This document shows positions 1-6,577 of a stretch of DNA of 15,859 bases, in pieces. The DNA is taken from contig CAIQQL010000135.1 of assembly GCA_903873955.1 (NCBI GenBank), positions 1 to 15,859 on the forward strand, read 5' to 3'. The translations under genes and the position numbers were made by a program. Source of the DNA: an uncultured archaeon. GTDB lineage: Archaea > Nanobdellota > Nanobdellia > Pacearchaeales > GW2011-AR1. The notes under the pieces were generated by a model. The model did not search any database. It had not been told where the DNA came from and saw nothing but the letters and a program-made list of their open reading frames with translations. The stretch's first letter is position 1, and each line of letters begins with the position of its first letter.

Positions 1-588
1 GACCTCAATACCCTAAATGACGACTACAAAAAGACTTTAAACAGCGCTTTTTTGGAAAAAAGAGATGAAACTGTAAAGAACTATCTTCTCCTAGAGAAAG
101 AGTTCTATTCTTTCTATGCAAACTATCAGTTCTATCGTCCCTTTGTAATCCGGAATGACAAAACACTTGGCACCAATCTCCTTACGTTCAAGTCCCTCTT
201 GAACACTACCCGCGAGAATCTCAATAACGAGAACATGAGTGTGGTCTATGCCACTCTTGAAGAGATGATCCTTCTCCCTGAGGGAATCTATAGTCAGAAT
301 TCCATTGATTCGACGAAGAAGGATCTTTTTGCGGTCTATGACTCCTTGCTTCCTGTCTTGAATGCGGCCGATGTCCGTGACGCTACAAAAGTCACCGACA
401 CCTACTATAAAGCCAATGAAGTCATGAACACCTATTCTACTACCTCCCTTGGAACAGAATTACACCTGGTCCAACAACGTCTTGATGACCTGGACTCTAC
501 TGCACGCAAGAACGACCTTGAGAACTTGCCTGCAAAAGCCAAAGAAGTGCGCAGGGAGTTCTTACGAGCCTATCTGAGAGTAGGCTAG
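1..588 (+). CDS. Hypothetical helical protein, 5' end outside the window
   Basis: The reading frame is open from the first base to a TAG at 586-588, so at least 195 residues are seen and the true start lies upstream. A TTG at 52 could mimic a start, but the frame continues before it without a stop. The protein is polar, rich in Leu, Asn, Asp, Lys and Tyr, with spaced hydrophobics that suggest a bundle of amphipathic helices. There is no transmembrane segment, Cys pair or nucleotide-binding motif in the visible part. The C-terminal 40 residues are charged and coiled-coil-like, and the protein ends basic. It meets the minus-strand KaiC-like gene tail to tail with no spacer. I do not recognise the family and assign no function. 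Confidence 0.75.
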   Translation, partial: DLNTLNDDYKKTLNSAFLEKRDETVKNYLLLEKEFYSFYANYQFYRPFVIRNDKTLGTNLLTFKSLLNTTRENLNNENMSVVYATLEEMILLPEGIYSQNSIDSTKKDLFAVYDSLLPVLNAADVRDATKVTDTYYKANEVMNTYSTTSLGTELHLVQQRLDDLDSTARKNDLENLPAKAKEVRREFLRAYLRVG

Positions 589-1119
589 TTAAAGAATAAG
601 ACAGTGATCGTAAAATGAATATATTTTCGGAAGAATTCTAGAAGACCCCTCTCCATCCAGGGTTAACGCAAGACCTTCAACATGATGGGATTTAAGATTA
701 TGGAACAAAAACTCAGTAAAATTCACGACAGCCATCAAAGGGTTGTACACCAGAGTACTTGAAAAAGATTCAAAGAAAATAAAATCGACTCTACCCGTCT
801 TGAACAACTCGGAAATCGTCAGGGATATTTCCGTCAAAGAACCTTCTTTCTCCATAGGATAGACATTCTTCAAATGACTGATGCCCTTGCTAGGTTTCAC
901 TAAAAAGAAGAAGTCTTTTTTCTGGATACCTGCCGCATCAAAAAGATCCTCCACCTCCTGGTAGGTCTGGTCCAGGCTCACATAACATCCTTGATAATGC
1001 ATCGCGCCCGTCATGTATTCCAAGATCAAATTGCTTGTACGCCGATAATCCACATGCTTTGCTACGATTATAGAAAAATCTCCTTTTTTCATCAGTGGAA
1101 GTTCGGTGAGAAGGCCCAT
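589..1119 (-). CDS. KaiC/RecA-like protein that has lost its P-loop (probable non-catalytic)
   Basis: This 176-aa protein has the strand pattern of the archaeal KaiC/DUF835-like branch of RecA-fold ATPases. A first beta strand near residues 15-20 (SIIVA) is followed by a helix, a YVSLDQ strand, a FFFLV strand, and a strand reading FIFFES plus SSTLVYNP near residues 115-130. In true KaiC relatives the first strand leads into GxxGxGK[TS] and the fourth ends in an Asp-Ser Walker B. Here the P-loop position reads AKHVDYRRTS and the Walker B Asp is Glu, so ATP hydrolysis is unlikely. It starts 2 nt after the nitroreductase stop, in the same direction, so the two are probably co-transcribed. Loss of the motifs is seen directly; the family call rests on remembered pattern. 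A scaffold or sensory role is possible but unproven. An alternative start is Met10. Confidence 0.65.
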   Translation of the reverse strand: MGLLTELPLMKKGDFSIIVAKHVDYRRTSNLILEYMTGAMHYQGCYVSLDQTYQEVEDLFDAAGIQKKDFFFLVKPSKGISHLKNVYPMEKEGSLTEISLTISELFKTGRVDFIFFESFSSTLVYNPLMAVVNFTEFLFHNLKSHHVEGLALTLDGEGSSRILPKIYSFYDHCLIL

Positions 1120-1121
1120 GG

Positions 1122-1676
1122 TTATCTTTTCTTTCCCTTAAAAGAGTCTAAAGAAACTATTTCCTTTAATGACTTGCGGGTCCGTTTTTTCTGGAATACC
1201 CCTGATTTTTCAAAACCGAGACCGATGATTAACGGGACTTTGTCCTCCGCGTTAATTTTTAGGAGAACGGCACTTTCCTGAGGATTAGGAGTAAGCAAGC
1301 ACGAACTGATGCCCAGACTTTCAGCTTCAAGCACCATACTATTTGCAGTCATGCCGATTGAGGCATACTTATTTGATATACCAATCTCAGGCACTCTGAG
1401 GCAGTCATAGTCGTCATTGCTCTGGTTGTTACGCAGCACTATCGCGATAAGCAGAGAAGGTTCCGTGTGGAAACTCCCATAGTAGGTCGTCTCCATAAGT
1501 TTGGCAATGCTTCCTTTGTCTTTTATTATCACAAAATGCCAGGGTTGCATGTTTGAGCAACTTGGTGCCCATCTTGCAGCCTCGAGTATCTTTTGAAGTT
1601 GAGCCTCCGAAACCTTTTTTTCCGAAAACTCATAGGTGGTCTTTCGTTGCTTTATAAGATTGAGAATGTCTACCAT
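1122..1676 (-). CDS. Nitroreductase-family FMN-dependent oxidoreductase
   Basis: This 184-aa protein matches the short nitroreductase fold family, which uses FMN and NAD(P)H to reduce nitro, quinone or flavin-type substrates as a homodimer. The N-terminus has the usual phosphate-binding stretch (LIKQRKTTYEFSEK, the counterpart of the RRSxRxF motif). Near residues 35-50 it has ARWAPSCSNMQPWHFVII, matching the family's A-PS-xN-QPWxFxVV block. The C-terminal half carries the SNKYASIGMTANSMVLEAESLG helix and the GLG strand that complete the FMN site. Cysteines fall at CSN and in SSCLL. Substrate cannot be told from sequence. It is the first gene of a two-gene operon with the KaiC-like pseudo-ATPase and diverges from the ABC exporter. 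Its TATA element lies at 1706-1713, giving a leader of about 7 nt. Confidence 0.88.
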   Translation of the reverse strand: MVDILNLIKQRKTTYEFSEKKVSEAQLQKILEAARWAPSCSNMQPWHFVIIKDKGSIAKLMETTYYGSFHTEPSLLIAIVLRNNQSNDDYDCLRVPEIGISNKYASIGMTANSMVLEAESLGISSCLLTPNPQESAVLLKINAEDKVPLIIGLGFEKSGVFQKKRTRKSLKEIVSLDSFKGKKR

Positions 1677-1705
1677 CTTTTTCCAGTGTTCAATAGAAAA
1701 AAGAC

Positions 1706-1713
1706 TTTAAATA
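1706..1713 (-). promoter_or_regulatory. TATA element for the nitroreductase operon
   Basis: TATTTAAA read on the minus strand, centred about 33 nt before the nitroreductase ATG. This predicts a short leader of roughly 7 nt, unlike the other promoters here, which look leaderless. Confidence 0.55.
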
Positions 1714-1741
1714 TCTTCAGATGGACACCTATATCATAGGG

Positions 1742-1749
1742 TTTAAATA
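1742..1749 (+). promoter_or_regulatory. TATA element for the ABC exporter operon
   Basis: TTTAAATA centred 25.5 nt before the ATG at 1771, so transcription should begin at or within a base or two of the start codon (leaderless mRNA). A 13-bp palindrome, CCTAT-ATC-ATAGG, lies just upstream at 1728-1740. Confidence 0.65.
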
Positions 1750-1770
1750 TGGACTAAGAGTTTTTTATCC

Positions 1771-2586
1771 ATGGCGATTAAAAAAGAGGAGAGCCATCCT
1801 ATTATCCAGGTAAAGAACCTGCATAAGAGTTTTGGGGCAATCGAGGCGGTAAAAGATATCACTTTCTCTGTTGAGGCCGGCGAGATGTTTGCATTCCTTG
1901 GACCGAATGGCGCAGGAAAGACCACGACGATTAAAATGCTTACGACTCTGCTCCATCCCACCTCAGGTGAAGTGCATATCAACGGATTTGATCCAGTCCA
2001 TGAGCAAGACAAGGCAAGAAAATCTTTTGGCATCGTCTTCCAAGACCCCAGTCTTGATGATGAACTCACAGCATTTGAAAACATGGAATTTCACGCAATA
2101 TTGTACAAAGTCCCAAAAGAGGTACGAACTAAACGCATAGTCACTTTGCTCAAATTTGTTGAACTCTGGGATAGGAAGGATTCTCTTGTGAAGACATTTT
2201 CCGGGGGAATGAAACGCCGTTTGGAGATTGCCCGCGGTCTCATCCATCAGCCGCGCATACTTTTTCTTGATGAACCAACGCTTGGGCTAGATCCCCAAAC
2301 CCGCAATTCCATGTGGGAATATCTCCTTGCACTTAACAAGAAAGAGGGCATGACCGTCTTTTTCACGACCCATTACATGGAAGAAGCCGAAAAGGTCGCA
2401 GATAGGATTGCAATAATAGACCATGGCCAAATCATTAAACAAGGTACGGCAGACCAATTAAAGAAAGCAACAAAGACCCGCACCTTGGAAGAATCCTTCC
2501 TCAAACTGACGGGACGTAACATCCGAGAAGAAAATGCAACAAGTACCAGTTTCATGCGACAGCATCGGCAGATGTGGAGACATTAA
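1771..2586 (+). CDS. ABC-2-type exporter, ATP-binding subunit (DrrA-like)
   Basis: This 271-aa ATPase energises a membrane exporter at the cytoplasmic face. All ABC motifs are intact: Walker A GPNGAGKT at residues 44-51, Q-loop VFQDP around Gln91, signature FSGGMKRR near 143-150, Walker B ILFLDEPT near 163-170 followed by the D-loop LGLD, and switch His201 in FFTTHYMEEAE. The sequence style (FGAIEAVKDITFSV, then an extra C-terminal tail past the switch) is that of the DrrA/daunorubicin-resistance and NatA-like branch. Members move drugs, lipids or polysaccharide precursors; the substrate here is unknown. The ATG at 1771 is supported by the TATA box at 1742-1749. The stop overlaps the permease start as TAATG, so the two subunits are translationally coupled. 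Confidence 0.93.
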   Translation: MAIKKEESHPIIQVKNLHKSFGAIEAVKDITFSVEAGEMFAFLGPNGAGKTTTIKMLTTLLHPTSGEVHINGFDPVHEQDKARKSFGIVFQDPSLDDELTAFENMEFHAILYKVPKEVRTKRIVTLLKFVELWDRKDSLVKTFSGGMKRRLEIARGLIHQPRILFLDEPTLGLDPQTRNSMWEYLLALNKKEGMTVFFTTHYMEEAEKVADRIAIIDHGQIIKQGTADQLKKATKTRTLEESFLKLTGRNIREENATSTSFMRQHRQMWRH

Positions 2587-3332
2587 TGGGACCAATCGGC
2601 ATCATGTGGCTTAGGCAATTGAAAAGATACTGGCGTTCAAAGGCAAGAATGATCGGTTCTTTAGGTCAGCCCATCCTCTTCCTTGTGGCCTTAGGTTTTG
2701 GTTTTGGCCCCATTTACCAAAAAGCAGGTGGAGGCAGTTATATACAGTTCTTAGCACCTGGTATCATAGCCATGAGCATCCTGTTTACCGCGATGTTTAG
2801 CGGACTTGAGATCATCTGGGACCGTCAATTTGGTTTTCTCAAAGAAACATTGGTCTCCCCAGTATCGCGCATCAACATCATGATTGGAAGGACACTTGGA
2901 GGGGCAACAGTCGCGTTTCTCCAGGGTATTGTCGTACTGCTCCTATGCTTCATCATCGGTTTTAGAATCTCGGATTTTGGATTATTGCCTCTTGGGCTTC
3001 TGTTCATGTTCTTAATTGCCTTGCTCTTCACCGCATTAGGTACCGCGATTGCCTCTAAGTTAGAGGATATGCAGGCGTTTCCACTTTTCATGAATTTCAT
3101 TATCATGCCAATCTTTTTCCTTTCAGGAGCATTATTCCCTCTTAATGGTCTGCCTAGTGCGATTACCATCATCTCCTCATTTAATCCTCTGTCTTATGGG
3201 GTTGATGGTCTGCGCACCGCGCTTGGCGGCTCACCTCACTTTGGCCTAGGCATAGACCTATTGGTAGTTGCATTTGTGACCCTGGTGATTGGCGCAATCG
3301 GAAGCTATCTTTTTTCAAAAATAGAAATCTAA
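2586..3332 (+). CDS. ABC-2-type exporter, membrane permease subunit (DrrB-like)
   Basis: This 248-aa integral membrane protein is the partner of the upstream ATPase. It begins with a basic amphipathic stretch (WLRQLKRYWRSKARMIGSLGQP) typical of ABC-2 permeases, followed by about six hydrophobic segments. The conserved late motif FNPLSYGVDGLRTAL sits just before the last helix, as in DrrB and NodJ relatives. I chose the ATG at 2586. It forms TAATG with the ATPase stop and has a GGAG Shine-Dalgarno-like sequence at 2577-2580. An in-frame ATG at 2574 adds four residues but has no such site. The gene is followed by a small hairpin with a T run before the convergent UMP kinase gene. Confidence 0.92.
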   Translation: MGPIGIMWLRQLKRYWRSKARMIGSLGQPILFLVALGFGFGPIYQKAGGGSYIQFLAPGIIAMSILFTAMFSGLEIIWDRQFGFLKETLVSPVSRINIMIGRTLGGATVAFLQGIVVLLLCFIIGFRISDFGLLPLGLLFMFLIALLFTALGTAIASKLEDMQAFPLFMNFIIMPIFFLSGALFPLNGLPSAITIISSFNPLSYGVDGLRTALGGSPHFGLGIDLLVVAFVTLVIGAIGSYLFSKIEI

Positions 3333-3349
3333 GGCACTTCCTATAAATT

Positions 3350-3367
3350 AAGGGGAAGTTCCCTTTT
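3350..3367 (+). terminator. Weak hairpin plus T run after the ABC exporter operon
   Basis: AAGGG and CCCTT form a 5-bp stem around a 6-nt loop, followed by TTTT. An overlapping alternative stem pairs ACTTCC (3336-3341) with GGAAGT (3354-3359). It lies in the 33-bp spacer between convergent genes and touches the UMP kinase stop codon. Archaeal termination relies mainly on T runs, so the stem may not matter. Confidence 0.35.
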
Positions 3368-4055
3368 AATGGACAAGAGTCCCTTCAAAGGGTTTTCCTG
3401 CAAGATAATCCTCAAAACGTTCAATGTGATGTCCGTTGATGAGCGCCAGTTCAAGATTGAGCAATTGCGCTTCCTTGGCCGCTACGGGATCAAAAGGGGT
3501 GTTCAGGCCAGGGGTCCAGTTTTCAGGAAGAATTTTTCGTAATGCGACCCAGGAGAGATTTTTCAGTGCAATCGCGTCGGGAAAAGACTTAGGGTCCTTG
3601 TCATAAACATAGTCGATATTGGTGAGATTCACCATCTTTGGAATCCGCAGATTTTTTGCCAGGAGCACAGCATCAAAATCCGTGCTACACCCTGGCTTCC
3701 ATCCTGCCGCGATGAGCACACGCTCCTTGAAATCTAATTTTTCAGTAGGATTCTTGACCACATGGGGATGGGCAATGTCCAGGAAGAGTGAACGAAGAAA
3801 CATCCCGTGAAAACGGGTCGCCTCAATACCTAACCAGTCAGTCTCTTCTTCGGTGAGGGGCACGAGGGTCTTTGCAGCCTCCTGGTATCTGCGAGATAAT
3901 CTTCCCCCGCCGGTGATAATCACAAAACGCTTTCCTTTCTTGACATACCTATAAACCATGTCCCGTAGCTGCCTTAAGAAATCAATATCGATAGCATCGG
4001 GAACAATGAGTGACCCTCCTACGGAAACGATTACAATCTCATCTTGTTTGGGCAT
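3366..4055 (-). CDS. pyrH: UMP kinase, archaeal PyrH type
   Basis: This 229-aa amino-acid-kinase-fold enzyme is expected to phosphorylate UMP to UDP with ATP in the cytoplasm, feeding pyrimidine nucleotide synthesis. The N-terminal strand ends in SVGGSL (residues 11-16), the ATP-site glycine loop. TGGGRLSRRY (49-57) is the second glycine-rich loop. A GIEATR segment near 76-81 is the UMP-side helix. WKPGCSTDFDAVLLA (119-133) corresponds to the PGxTTDxxA motif, and NLTNIDYVYDKDPK (143-156) to the nucleoside-binding TNVDGVYxxDPK. The ATG at 4055 gives the family's usual length and is preceded by GAGGG. A TTG at 4106 would add 17 residues and overlap the upstream nuclease gene by 11 nt, and is less likely. 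It follows the DUF2779 nuclease by 40 nt and probably shares its transcript. Confidence 0.88.
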   Translation of the reverse strand: MPKQDEIVIVSVGGSLIVPDAIDIDFLRQLRDMVYRYVKKGKRFVIITGGGRLSRRYQEAAKTLVPLTEEETDWLGIEATRFHGMFLRSLFLDIAHPHVVKNPTEKLDFKERVLIAAGWKPGCSTDFDAVLLAKNLRIPKMVNLTNIDYVYDKDPKSFPDAIALKNLSWVALRKILPENWTPGLNTPFDPVAAKEAQLLNLELALINGHHIERFEDYLAGKPFEGTLVH

Positions 4056-4095
4056 GCCCTCAAAAGGATTTCCTTCTATAAAAGCCTTACTAGAT

Positions 4096-5595
4096 TCAAT
4101 GCACAATCTTTCTCAAGGCGTCAACTATGAGCACCATGCCTTCAGTGTCCAATGCGCAATATTTCTCCAAGTCTTCACGAATCTTTTTTGCTTGCAGGGG
4201 AGTGAGGAAGGTTCCATCAGGCAAACCATGGGCAAGATGCCGATAATTGACCGATGCCATCTCTCCTTGGGCTATCTCCAGTCCTTGATAGCTTTTATTG
4301 GTCAATGCAGGCAAGACCTTTTTGATTGAATTACTCCCGTGTTGCGTAGAGGTATAAAAATAGAAGCTCCTGAACGGGGCAAGAAGGTCTTCCATTCGGG
4401 GCAGAAGAGCAGATAACCAAATCTTTTCCTGGGGAAAGAGTTGGATAACCTCCCGAAGAATCCGTTGCTCAAAGGACTGGTTATATGTGAGGATCGTCCC
4501 TTTACTTCCAAGAGAAGCCTTCAGCTGTGCAAGAAACCCTTTCCGGGGGTCATCTGAACCTTTTGCAAGATAGGAAACATGTCGAGGTCTTGCGCCCTCA
4601 TGTTCAATCACATGCAAAGAAAACTGGAAGGGGATCTGCTGGTAGGGTTTTATACCCTCAAAAAGAGGGATTGCAGAATTGTAAGTCTCAAAATCGACAA
4701 AATAAAGAGGATAATGCAACTTTTCAAGAAACTCTTTCAGTTCATGCTTCTGCACGTAGGGACTTCCAGACATAGCGCAACGATACTGGATCATCTGCTT
4801 CGGACTCAAAATTGAGGGGTCAGGGATGTGTTTTATCTCAAGGATCCCAGCATTGAAGAGTTCAAGCGCAGTGTCTTTCCCAGAGTACAGATCAAAGATG
4901 TCCATTTCAGGATGCTCTTTTATGAAAACATCCTCCCCGTGACATCCATACGGATCATCACAATATTTCCCAATCTTAATCTCAGGGCAAACCTTGCTCT
5001 TAATGATGTCCCAGCAGCCATCAACACGTTCTTCAATTACATCCATAAGATTGTTCACTTCTTCAGTTATATCCTGCACCACAAACAATTTCTTAGGATC
5101 GACCTCACCTTTACGGACATATTGGTTGTTGATATGCATAAGCATACAGCTATGGATCTTCAACCCTGCCCCCTCATAGCAATATCGTTGAAAAGCCACA
5201 TCATGAAGATACTCTTCCTTGACAGAGGTTGAACTTTTTACCTCGATGATGGTCCAGCGGCCTCCCTCTGCAGGCACCAGGATGTCTGCCCGAGCATAGC
5301 AATTCTTTTTTTCATAGAAAAGCGCGGCTTCAAAGAGGGTCTGTCTTTGGGCAATAAGTTTCTTGGTCTCCTGGAGGTTTTTAATGAAGTCCTCAGCAGG
5401 GATATCAACGCCATCCGGGAACAGTTTCTTTGCAAAATCGCCAATCAGGTGACCTTCATCGAAACGATGCTGGGTCCCCTCATCAATCAGAGGCAATCTT
5501 TCAGGGGCATTAAACTCGAGCCAGAGGTACTTTGGGCAGTTGAGACCGTGCACAAACTTGGATTTTGTAAGCCATTTTGCCCTTTTATTCTCCAT
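4096..5595 (-). CDS. DUF2779 dual-nuclease protein: Cas4/RecB-like Fe-S domain plus DEDD exonuclease-like domain
   Basis: This 499-aa protein has two nuclease-like halves. The first resembles Cas4/RecB PD-(D/E)XK nucleases: Asp104 in ARADILV, then Glu118 and Lys120 in TIIEVK, and a later QRYCYEG helix. Cys20 (LNCPKYLW) with Cys203, Cys212 and Cys218 give the split one-plus-three cysteine layout of the Cas4/AddB iron-sulfur cluster. The second half, from about residue 290, matches DUF2779: YFVDFET with Asp301 and Glu303 and PYQQIPFQFS near 317-326. It continues with LTYNQSFEQRIL near 369-380 and YCALDTEGM with Asp483, the order of a DEDD 3'-5' exonuclease. Its cellular role is not known; DNA processing or repair is the natural guess. 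I chose the ATG at 5595 because the TATA box at 5617-5624 is 25.5 nt upstream. A TTG at 5610 would extend it by five residues. Confidence 0.82.
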   Translation of the reverse strand: MENKRAKWLTKSKFVHGLNCPKYLWLEFNAPERLPLIDEGTQHRFDEGHLIGDFAKKLFPDGVDIPAEDFIKNLQETKKLIAQRQTLFEAALFYEKKNCYARADILVPAEGGRWTIIEVKSSTSVKEEYLHDVAFQRYCYEGAGLKIHSCMLMHINNQYVRKGEVDPKKLFVVQDITEEVNNLMDVIEERVDGCWDIIKSKVCPEIKIGKYCDDPYGCHGEDVFIKEHPEMDIFDLYSGKDTALELFNAGILEIKHIPDPSILSPKQMIQYRCAMSGSPYVQKHELKEFLEKLHYPLYFVDFETYNSAIPLFEGIKPYQQIPFQFSLHVIEHEGARPRHVSYLAKGSDDPRKGFLAQLKASLGSKGTILTYNQSFEQRILREVIQLFPQEKIWLSALLPRMEDLLAPFRSFYFYTSTQHGSNSIKKVLPALTNKSYQGLEIAQGEMASVNYRHLAHGLPDGTFLTPLQAKKIREDLEKYCALDTEGMVLIVDALRKIVH

Positions 5596-5615
5596 CCCTT
5601 TTTTGAGCAAATGAT

Positions 5616-6074
5616 TTATTTAAAGATACCTTCTTCCGTTGAGGGGAGTATCGCGAGTTTTGTAAACCAGTATCGCCATACCGGCTCAAGATTGAGCTTT
5701 GCTATCTCCTCGGGCGAATACCATCCCAAAGTCTTTGTCTCCTGCAAGTTTCGTTCAGGTTCACCCTCAACTTCGCAAGCATACACATACCAATAATGGA
5801 CATCCACTCCCCTCCCACAGGCATTGTTCTCAACTTCTTCTTCAAAAAGCAGACGAGAAGAAATCACCTGTAGTTTCACTTCCTCATGGACTTCTCGCAA
5901 GAGCGCCTCCCCAGGAGACTCTCCACTGTCCACATGCCCTGCAACTCCCGCAAAACCCAAAGGGATGTCAGATCTGTCAATGAGAAGGTATTTTTCTCCC
6001 CGCTTGATGATGGCTCCGACTGCATAATGCATTGTTTTTCCACTTTTAGAGTGGCCTTTCTTTGGCAAATTCAT
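5616..6074 (-). CDS. Nudix hydrolase
   Basis: This 152-aa hydrolase would cleave a nucleoside diphosphate linked to another group, with Mg2+ held by the Nudix helix. The Nudix box lies at about residues 46-68 and keeps Gly, the first Glu (GE), the REVHEE core with its catalytic glutamates, and the hydrophobic after it. The glycine expected near the end of the box (EExGL) is Lys (EEVKL). The flanking YAVGAIIKRGEKYLLIDRSD and YWYVYACEV strands fit the fold. The substrate cannot be read from sequence; the family includes NTP-cleansing, ADP-ribose and NADH enzymes. Its ATG at 6074 is 25.5 nt from a TATA box, and its TAA stop lies inside the TATA box of the next gene. Confidence 0.88.
   Translation of the reverse strand: MNLPKKGHSKSGKTMHYAVGAIIKRGEKYLLIDRSDIPLGFAGVAGHVDSGESPGEALLREVHEEVKLQVISSRLLFEEEVENNACGRGVDVHYWYVYACEVEGEPERNLQETKTLGWYSPEEIAKLNLEPVWRYWFTKLAILPSTEEGIFK
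5617..5624 (-). promoter_or_regulatory. TATA element for the DUF2779 nuclease gene, embedded in the Nudix stop codon
   Basis: TTTAAATA read on the minus strand, centred 25.5 nt before the ATG at 5595. Two of its bases belong to the TAA stop of the upstream Nudix gene. It predicts a leaderless nuclease transcript separate from any read-through. Confidence 0.6.
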
Positions 6075-6095
6075 CTAAATGAGAGGTGTTCAAAG

Positions 6096-6103
6096 ATTAA
6101 ATA
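6096..6103 (-). promoter_or_regulatory. TATA element for the Nudix gene
   Basis: TATTTAAT on the minus strand, centred 25.5 nt before the ATG at 6074. An imperfect 16-bp palindrome (6116-6131) sits between this and the weaker plus-strand element near 6136-6143. Confidence 0.6.
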
Positions 6104-6166
6104 GTCTTGTGATTACCCAGAACGTTTCGGGAAAAAGAATATGGATGCATCTGACTAGCAGATAGT

Positions 6167-6577
6167 ATGAAAACATCATCCCAAGGACTTGCCCAAAAGA
6201 TTCGGGACTATGCTCTCGTGGGCGCCTTGCTCACAAGCCTCGGAGCAGCAGTGACCTTCCCCGCCTATAACTATTTTGCGACGGATACTGTGCGAACAAA
6301 GATCATCGACACACAAACCAAACGTTACCACCAGCATGACAAATATCTCGTGTTCACCGAGGCAGGAGTCTTTGAGAACACTGATGCATGGTACAGGGGA
6401 AAATTCCGCGCATCTGACCTGCAAGGCAGAGTCATGCAACTAAAAGGAAAAGATGTTGAGATCACCAAATATGGATGGAGAAACGGCTTTTTCTCATGGT
6501 ATCAAAATATCACAAAAGTCAATGAAGTCAAATATCCCTCTAATTTCCCAGAGGCAATTTCAAAAGGTCATCAATAG
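6167..6577 (+). CDS. Small membrane-anchored protein resembling DUF1523
   Basis: This 136-aa protein has a basic N-terminus, one hydrophobic segment at about residues 16-35 (ALVGALLTSLGAAVTFPAY), and a soluble domain predicted outside the cytoplasm. The soluble part opens with KIIDTQTKRY and contains YLVFTEAGVFENTDAW near 60-75. It closes with YGWRNGFFSWYQNITKV near 105-121. As I remember it, that ending is close to the conserved end of DUF1523 proteins, which are bacterial and phage-associated and of unknown function. There is no cysteine or obvious catalytic residue. A weak TATA-like AGAATATG lies at 6136-6143. The last 38 nt overlap the 3' end of the convergent HAD gene. The gene call is solid and the family call moderate. 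Confidence 0.75.
   Translation: MKTSSQGLAQKIRDYALVGALLTSLGAAVTFPAYNYFATDTVRTKIIDTQTKRYHQHDKYLVFTEAGVFENTDAWYRGKFRASDLQGRVMQLKGKDVEITKYGWRNGFFSWYQNITKVNEVKYPSNFPEAISKGHQ

Noticed and set aside
991..1281. 96-codon plus-strand open frame
   Set aside because: It is antisense across the junction of the nitroreductase and KaiC-like genes, with no supporting signal.
4056..4106. TTG-started extension of UMP kinase, whose EGNPFEG echoes the C-terminal AGKPFEG
   Set aside because: It overlaps the upstream gene and exceeds family length. The similarity to the C-terminus is short and most likely chance.
4828..5232. 134-codon plus-strand open frame
   Set aside because: It is antisense to the DUF2779 nuclease gene, has no recognisable motif and no promoter, and is a shadow of the real gene.
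4096..5595. Possible CRISPR-Cas link through the Cas4-like domain
   Set aside because: No direct-repeat array and no other cas gene occurs in the window, and the DUF2779 C-terminal domain sets it apart from Cas4.
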